DNA from: Syntrophomonadaceae bacterium
GTDB lineage: Bacteria > Bacillota > Dethiobacteria > DTU022
Assembly (NCBI GenBank): GCA_003558195.1
Contig: PWMM01000116.1
Location: 1 to 9,509, forward strand
Length of the DNA: 9,509 nucleotides
Direction: 5' to 3'
The notes below the pieces were generated by a model. That model ran no database searches. It had not been told where the DNA came from and worked only from the letters and a program-made list of their open reading frames with translations. Shown here piece after piece: positions 6,130 to 9,509 of this stretch. Positions within the stretch are counted from its first letter, which is position 1. Every line of letters starts with the position of its first letter. The position numbers and the translations under genes were made by a program.

Positions 6130-6620
6130 TGACAGATATAAAAAATAAAATTATAAAAATTAAAGAATGGACAAGAAGGAAAAGATTAGATATGCTTCAC
6201 TCTGAAAAAGATAAATTTCTTTTTAATATCTTTGTTATTAAGAAAGACAAATTTATTGTGCTGCTAAATAATATAATATTTATAAATTTTATTAACAAAA
6301 TTAAACAAAATGAAGAAAAATTAGGAACTGTTTTTGTTACATCTAATAAGAACTTAGAAAATGAGATAGAAAATAAATATGGCAAAAAGATAATTTTTTA
6401 TATTGAAAAGATAGAATTCAATAAATTTAAAGAAGAAATAAAAGAAATCTCTGAAATTCTTGAAAAAAATGGTTGGGATCTTATCCCTACTTATGGAGTT
6501 CCAGATGTTTGGTTTGAAGATATGAAAATTATAAAATTTTTGAGAGACGTAGTTATGAAAGATAAGAATGTAATTAAAAAAATTAAAAATAAAAGGAAAA
6601 CAATTTTTGATATTCTATAA
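6129..6620 (+). CDS. candidate immunity/antitoxin partner of the surface toxin-like protein; no known family recognised
   Basis: The product is a 163-residue, Lys/Ile/Asn-rich protein. Its ATG overlaps the preceding stop by one base (TGATG) and is served by AGGAGG at 6114-6119. It has no signal peptide and no convincing membrane helix; the hydrophobic stretch LLNNIIFINF near residue 45 is short. Predicted structure alternates: basic N-terminal helix, hydrophobic strands (IFVIKKDKFIVLL, LGTVFVTSN, IIFYIEKI), a Lys/Glu helix, then a conserved-looking NGWDLIPTYGVPDVWFEDM and a basic tail. The DNA is strikingly AT-rich compared with the S-layer gene. Small size, cytosolic character, coupled position directly after a toxin-like C-terminus and lack of a recognisable family are what immunity genes of polymorphic toxins show. 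The role is inferred from context only. It could instead be an unrelated small protein. Confidence 0.7.
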   Translation: MTDIKNKIIKIKEWTRRKRLDMLHSEKDKFLFNIFVIKKDKFIVLLNNIIFINFINKIKQNEEKLGTVFVTSNKNLENEIENKYGKKIIFYIEKIEFNKFKEEIKEISEILEKNGWDLIPTYGVPDVWFEDMKIIKFLRDVVMKDKNVIKKIKNKRKTIFDIL

Positions 6621-6685
6621 CAAAAAATGTATTGAATAATTAGAGGACTAAAATTTTTGAGATATTGAAAAATCATAATATTTTC

Positions 6686-6693
6686 TAAAAATA
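6686..6693 (+). promoter_or_regulatory. possible TATA box upstream of the gene at 6720
   Basis: TAAAAATA is centred about 30 bases before ATG 6720, and no ribosome binding site precedes that ATG (AATAATCAAATATT). This suggests leaderless transcription. The 99-bp space from 6621 is very AT-rich throughout, so a TATA-like match is weak evidence. Confidence 0.3.
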
Positions 6694-6719
6694 GAAAAAC
6701 TAAAAAATAATCAAATATT

Positions 6720-7190
6720 ATGAAATTCATGAAGTGTGGGTCGCTCATATTACTTCTTTTATTATGTTTTAGTGTCTCTTATGGATTAGAATATAATATA
6801 TCTGCACCTGAAGAACTAAATGTAGGGGAATGGTTTTCAGTCAACGTTTCAGTAATTTCAGAAGAAGAAAGTGAATTTTCTGTTTATTCATATGTATATG
6901 AAGGTTTCAATTGCGTAGGACAAGGATGGATAACCAATCAAAAAGAAATACATCTCGAACCAAATCAAACAATAGAATTCGAATTAGAAGATTTAATAAA
7001 ACATGGAACTTCTGAAGGATTTTATAATCTAAGAGTAAGATTTAGATTTGATGAAGAAAATAAAATCGATGAAACATATACAGTCAAAGTTGTTTCTAAT
7101 TCAGAACCAGTAATTTCAGAAACATATTTATATATGGGTTTAGTTTTGGTTTCATTAACAGGATTATTCATAATATTAAGGAAGGGATAA
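6720..7190 (+). CDS. small membrane-anchored surface protein with a beta-sandwich domain
   Basis: The product is a 156-residue protein. Residues 1-22 are a signal peptide (Leu-rich core, cleavage likely after SVSYG). Residues about 23-126 form an Ig/CARDB-like beta-sandwich: ISAPEELNVGEWFSVNVSV, then YVYEGFNCVGQGW, then GFYNLRVRFRF. Residues about 134-153 are a C-terminal membrane helix followed by RKG, giving an outside domain with the anchor's tail in the cytosol. The pattern of N-terminal signal, short beta domain and C-terminal helix is common in archaeal envelope proteins. The next gene starts three bases after the stop, so the two are probably co-transcribed. M4 (ATG at 6729) is a possible alternative start. 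No enzymatic motif is seen. It may assist assembly or anchoring of the S-layer or of the large surface protein; this is inference. Confidence 0.8.
   Translation: MKFMKCGSLILLLLLCFSVSYGLEYNISAPEELNVGEWFSVNVSVISEEESEFSVYSYVYEGFNCVGQGWITNQKEIHLEPNQTIEFELEDLIKHGTSEGFYNLRVRFRFDEENKIDETYTVKVVSNSEPVISETYLYMGLVLVSLTGLFIILRKG
6737..6747 (+). repeat. 11-bp direct repeat, copy 2 (TGGGTCGCTCA)
   Basis: This is identical to 2243-2253 and likewise sits just inside the 5' end of a signal-peptide gene, in another reading frame. The bases after the two start codons also look alike (AAATTC near each start). The two copies bracket nearly all of the surface protein gene and all of its coupled partner. Confidence 0.4.
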
Positions 7191-7193
7191 AAA

Positions 7194-7679
7194 ATGGTAT
7201 TAGGAAGTAAACAAAAAATCAAAGTTAGAATATATTTAGAATTAATGGGCTGGCCAAAAGAAGCACTAAATGAAAATCTAAAAAAAATAGTTGGACAAGT
7301 AAAAGACAAATGGAACATATACAAGGAAGATTATTCCGAGCCTGAAAAAGTTGGAGATAAAATGTTTTCAAGCTATGTTGAATTTGAATCTGAAGTTCCG
7401 GATATAAATCAATTGTTTAGTTTTGTTTTAAATTATGGACCTACTGTCGTGGAAATTCTAGAACCAAATGAAGTTTATGTTTCTGGAAGTGACATGCAAG
7501 ACATTATGGCAGACATTAGCTCCAAAGTCAACATGTTGGATAGAAATTTAAAAATTGTTTCCGCTCGATTTAAGAAGGCTGCAAAGATTATTGAAAAGCT
7601 CAAAAAAGGCTCCGAAAAGGAAAAAGAAGCCCAAAATGAAGAGAAAGATGAGTCCACAAAGTTCACTATTAAAAAATGA
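7194..7679 (+). CDS. conserved-looking DPANN hypothetical protein with charged C-terminal helix
   Basis: The product is a 161-residue soluble protein without signal peptide or membrane helix. Residues about 8-70 look like an alpha/beta fold (KIKVRIYLELMGWPKEALNE, then FSSYVEFESEV). Residues 75-120 hold YGPTVVEILEPNEVYVSGSD followed by a helix (MQDIMADISSKVNML). The tail is a Lys/Glu-rich helix ending in KFTIKK. The combination of a 'P-x-x-VEI-x-x-P' strand with a following helix resembles uncharacterised DPANN proteins I associate with this arrangement; I cannot name a family or function. It follows the membrane protein gene with a three-base gap, and a purine-rich GGAAGGGA precedes the ATG at ribosome binding site distance. 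It ends 165 bp before the S-layer gene. Confidence 0.8.
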   Translation: MVLGSKQKIKVRIYLELMGWPKEALNENLKKIVGQVKDKWNIYKEDYSEPEKVGDKMFSSYVEFESEVPDINQLFSFVLNYGPTVVEILEPNEVYVSGSDMQDIMADISSKVNMLDRNLKIVSARFKKAAKIIEKLKKGSEKEKEAQNEEKDESTKFTIKK

Positions 7680-7700
7680 CGAATAAGGATTATAATAAGA

Positions 7701-7714
7701 GAAACATTTAAATA
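7701..7714 (+). promoter_or_regulatory. BRE/TATA promoter of the S-layer gene
   Basis: TTTAAATA (7707-7714) is a good archaeal TATA box, preceded by a purine-rich BRE-like GAAAC (7701-7705). Transcription would begin near 7735, giving a leader of about 110 bases before ATG 7845. It lies in the intergenic space after the stop of the upstream gene (7677-7679), which supports an independent promoter for the S-layer gene. Confidence 0.6.
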
Positions 7715-7739
7715 TCCTTCTAAGATGATTTATTCTGTA

Positions 7740-7833
7740 AAAACCTCGAATAGAGATAGGAATATTTAGCAGAGTATAATAAAGAGGTTTTCGAAAACCT
7801 AAATAAAAAAATGAAAAAAAACCTATAGGAGGT
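7740..7833 (+). promoter_or_regulatory. structured 5' leader of the S-layer gene with three mutually exclusive pairings
   Basis: One element, GAGGTTTT at 7784-7791, can pair with upstream AAAACCTC (7740-7747, 8 bp), with the adjacent GAAAACCT (7793-7800, hairpin with loop UCGA), or with AAAACCT (7818-7824), which directly abuts the AGGAGG ribosome binding site at 7827-7832. CCTATAGG (7822-7829) could itself close over the ribosome binding site. Such alternatives fit a leader controlling translation or mRNA stability of a very abundant protein. Pairings are seen in the sequence; the regulatory role is inferred. Confidence 0.45.
7785..7800 (+). repeat. 16-bp perfect palindrome AGGTTTTCGAAAACCT
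   Basis: The sequence is its own reverse complement. As RNA it forms a 6-bp hairpin with a UCGA loop, about 50 bases after the predicted transcription start of the S-layer gene. As DNA it could be an operator for a dimeric regulator. Confidence 0.7.
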
Positions 7834-7839
7834 AGGTGA
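7827..7839 (+). promoter_or_regulatory. tandem ribosome binding sites of the S-layer gene
   Basis: AGGAGGT (7827-7833) is followed directly by AGGTGA (7834-7839), five bases before ATG 7845. The second has the better spacing for archaeal initiation. The doubled site suits a highly translated gene. It overlaps the stop of a five-codon mini-ORF (7811-7828). Confidence 0.7.
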
Positions 7840-7844
7840 AAAAA

Positions 7845-9509
7845 ATGGAAATGAAAAGAACAATTAAAAAAATTGCGGCAGTTGGAACAGCAGCACTTTT
7901 CGCTTTTGGAATGAGTTTTGCCGGAGCAAGTGCAGCACTTAACAATTTGCCACAGCCATTCGTAACAGAAGAAGGCGAATTTGATGCACACATAGTTGTA
8001 GGTTCTGCAGAATGGAATGCAGAAAACTTAGATATGGATGTAGTTGAAGAAGCACTAGCATCAGACATGGCAGTAGGAACAGAAATTGGTGTAGCATTAA
8101 GCGATGCAGGATACACAATACCAGAAACAGACGTAGATGTAGAATTAGTAGGAACAGAATTAATCGAAGATATATTCTACACAGGAACATTTGGTGCACA
8201 AGCACACCGATTCGGACCTTATGAATTCCCACAACTATTGAGAGAAGAAACGTTAAGATTGGGCGCTGGAAATAATGTAGATTACTGGCAAGAAATTTCT
8301 TTTGAACCAGATACATTTGAACTTATCTTTGATGCAAATGAACTCATAGAAGATGTATATCCAGCTGGAACATATTTGTATGAAGACAGTGTAGACAGTG
8401 TAATATACACATATGAAATAACATTTGGAGATGAATTTAATGCAACAGATAAATTAGAAGGTAGAACATTGATAATACAAGGACATGAATATTATGTGTC
8501 TGAAGTAAATGACGAAAGCATTGTTTTATTAGCAGGAGCAGTAGAAACTTCACAGTTAGCTGGTACAACACAGACATATAATGTAGAAGGTGTGTCATAC
8601 AATGTCGAAGTTATAAGGATAACAGGAGAAGAAGATAATTACAGAGTACATCTCAACATAGATGGAGAAACACACACTCTTTACGAAGGGGACACAGACA
8701 TGTTAGAAGATGAAACTGCTATCGGAATCAAAGAAATTTGGATAGATGCAATTCATCCAGAAGGTGGAATAGAATTTTACATTGGAGCAGAAAAATTAGA
8801 ATTATTCGACGGAGGAGCTGAAGTAGAATCTGATGGAGATGCACATGATGACTATAGCATAACCTCTACTTTCACTGGGACTTTAAATGGAGATGATTTC
8901 TCTGGAATTAGTATAGACGTTTCAGTAATGAGTGACCCTATATACATTGCAGAAGGAGAATCATGGGTAGATCCTTTATTTGGAAATTGGGAAATAGAAT
9001 TTGAAGAGCTAGTAAAAACAACAGAAGAAGTTAATTTTAATGCAAGAAACGGAGAATTAACCTTCCAAAATTCAAGAGGAAGAAATGTAGTAATTCCTTT
9101 CTCCATAGTTGAGGATGAACAAATTGTATTAGGAAAAACAGTTAGAGGAATAAACCCAAGTGAAGAAAGAGAAGACTACGGCAGATTATTGTTCCAAGGT
9201 AGCTTTATAAGATCTAGCTTAGAAGGAACATTGAATAGCGCAAGAATTCTCGTGACAGACGATGGTGCAGACGCAAGAATATTCGACCTAAGCCACATTG
9301 ATTGTGGAGCAAATGCCACAGATGGAACATATAGAATTGATGGAACTACAAGATTAAGAGATTTCAATACATTAGTGGAATATCAAGGGTACGATATATT
9401 GTTAACATGTGACCCAGACAACGGTTATCTATTAACAGCAGAAATTAATGAATCTAGTGACATATATGCATTTACTGATACAATCGAAACAAGATATGGA
9501 TTAGATATA
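7845..9509 (+). CDS. S-layer protein, N-terminal part (runs off the window)
   Basis: This is the archaeal S-layer protein forming the paracrystalline cell surface coat; 555 codons are open to the window end. Residues 1-30 are a signal peptide (KRTIKKIAAVGTAALFAFG, cleavage near GASA). The mature start, ALNNLPQPFVTEEGEFDAHIVVG, has the form typical of Methanococcus-type S-layer N-terminal domains: a 'PxPFV' strand, a short turn, then a hydrophobic 'IVVG' strand. Downstream are repeated beta-strand segments rich in Asp, Glu, Thr and Gly (for example EDIFYTGTFG, DKLEGRTLIIQGHEYYVSEV) with few Lys and many acidic residues, and two Cys (DCGAN, TCDPDN). Codons are strongly biased to GCA, ACA, GAA and GTA, and the gene is less AT-rich than its neighbours, as expected for very high expression. 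Tandem ribosome binding sites and its own promoter precede it. The C-terminus, with any anchor, is outside the window. Confidence 0.9.
   Translation, partial: MEMKRTIKKIAAVGTAALFAFGMSFAGASAALNNLPQPFVTEEGEFDAHIVVGSAEWNAENLDMDVVEEALASDMAVGTEIGVALSDAGYTIPETDVDVELVGTELIEDIFYTGTFGAQAHRFGPYEFPQLLREETLRLGAGNNVDYWQEISFEPDTFELIFDANELIEDVYPAGTYLYEDSVDSVIYTYEITFGDEFNATDKLEGRTLIIQGHEYYVSEVNDESIVLLAGAVETSQLAGTTQTYNVEGVSYNVEVIRITGEEDNYRVHLNIDGETHTLYEGDTDMLEDETAIGIKEIWIDAIHPEGGIEFYIGAEKLELFDGGAEVESDGDAHDDYSITSTFTGTLNGDDFSGISIDVSVMSDPIYIAEGESWVDPLFGNWEIEFEELVKTTEEVNFNARNGELTFQNSRGRNVVIPFSIVEDEQIVLGKTVRGINPSEEREDYGRLLFQGSFIRSSLEGTLNSARILVTDDGADARIFDLSHIDCGANATDGTYRIDGTTRLRDFNTLVEYQGYDILLTCDPDNGYLLTAEINESSDIYAFTDTIETRYGLDI

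Noticed and set aside
6491..6748. Minus-strand ORF of 85 codons between the candidate immunity gene and the next gene
   Set aside because: It overlaps two better supported genes and reflects very AT-rich DNA; no ribosome binding site or domain.
7548..8316. Minus-strand ORFs of 97-147 codons over the S-layer gene start and its leader
   Set aside because: They arise opposite the biased S-layer codons, and one crosses the promoter and leader; the plus-strand gene has signal peptide, tandem ribosome binding sites and family features.
1..9509. CRISPR array, insertion sequence or integrase
   Set aside because: No regularly spaced repeats, no transposase motifs and no terminal inverted repeats were seen; the 11-bp repeat has only two copies.

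Overview
The window looks like a piece of a small-genome archaeal chromosome, most likely a DPANN lineage of the Woesearchaeota/Pacearchaeota kind. The evidence is an archaeal Hef-type helicase, two tRNA genes with archaeal bulge-helix-bulge (BHB) style introns and no encoded CCA, GGTG/GGTGA ribosome binding sites, TATA-type promoters with apparently leaderless genes, an archaeal S-layer N-terminal domain, and high AT content. The lineage call is an inference from protein style. No database search was possible.

Left part (1-2168, all minus strand). Reading in the direction of transcription, a conserved-looking hypothetical protein (2168-1548) is followed by tRNA-Val(CAC) with a 15-nt canonical intron, a Lys/Glu-rich coiled-coil protein (1419-1039), tRNA-Leu(CAA) with a 32-nt intron in the D-loop, and a Hef-type helicase beginning 15 bp after the tRNA. 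Proteins and tRNAs alternate with gaps of 15, 25, 48 and 15 bp, so a mixed mRNA-tRNA transcript is likely. The helicase ORF stops after helicase domain 1 and may be frameshifted.

Centre (2218-6620, plus strand). A 1303-residue surface protein is the most remarkable gene. It has a signal peptide, two duplicated jelly-roll (galactose-binding-like) modules, further beta-rich segments, a weak membrane segment, an Arg/Glu coiled coil, a Gly/Ala-rich hydrophobic region and a C-terminal domain carrying a zincin HExxH motif (HELIH, residues 1241-1245). Its stop codon overlaps by one base the start of a 163-residue cytosolic-type protein with no recognised family, whose AGGAGG ribosome binding site lies inside the last codons of the surface protein. 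The order long secreted protein, variable-looking toxin-like tip, then small coupled gene is that of a polymorphic toxin and its immunity protein. I propose a contact-dependent toxin/immunity or host-interaction module in an archaeon.

Right part (6720-9509, plus strand). A small signal-peptide/TM-anchored beta-sandwich protein and a DPANN-style hypothetical protein form a close pair. Next comes an S-layer protein gene (7845 to beyond the window). It has a clear TATA promoter and a roughly 110-nt leader in which one AGGTTTT element can pair with three different AAAACCT copies, the last next to the ribosome binding site. The right two thirds of the window is thus mostly a cell-envelope region.
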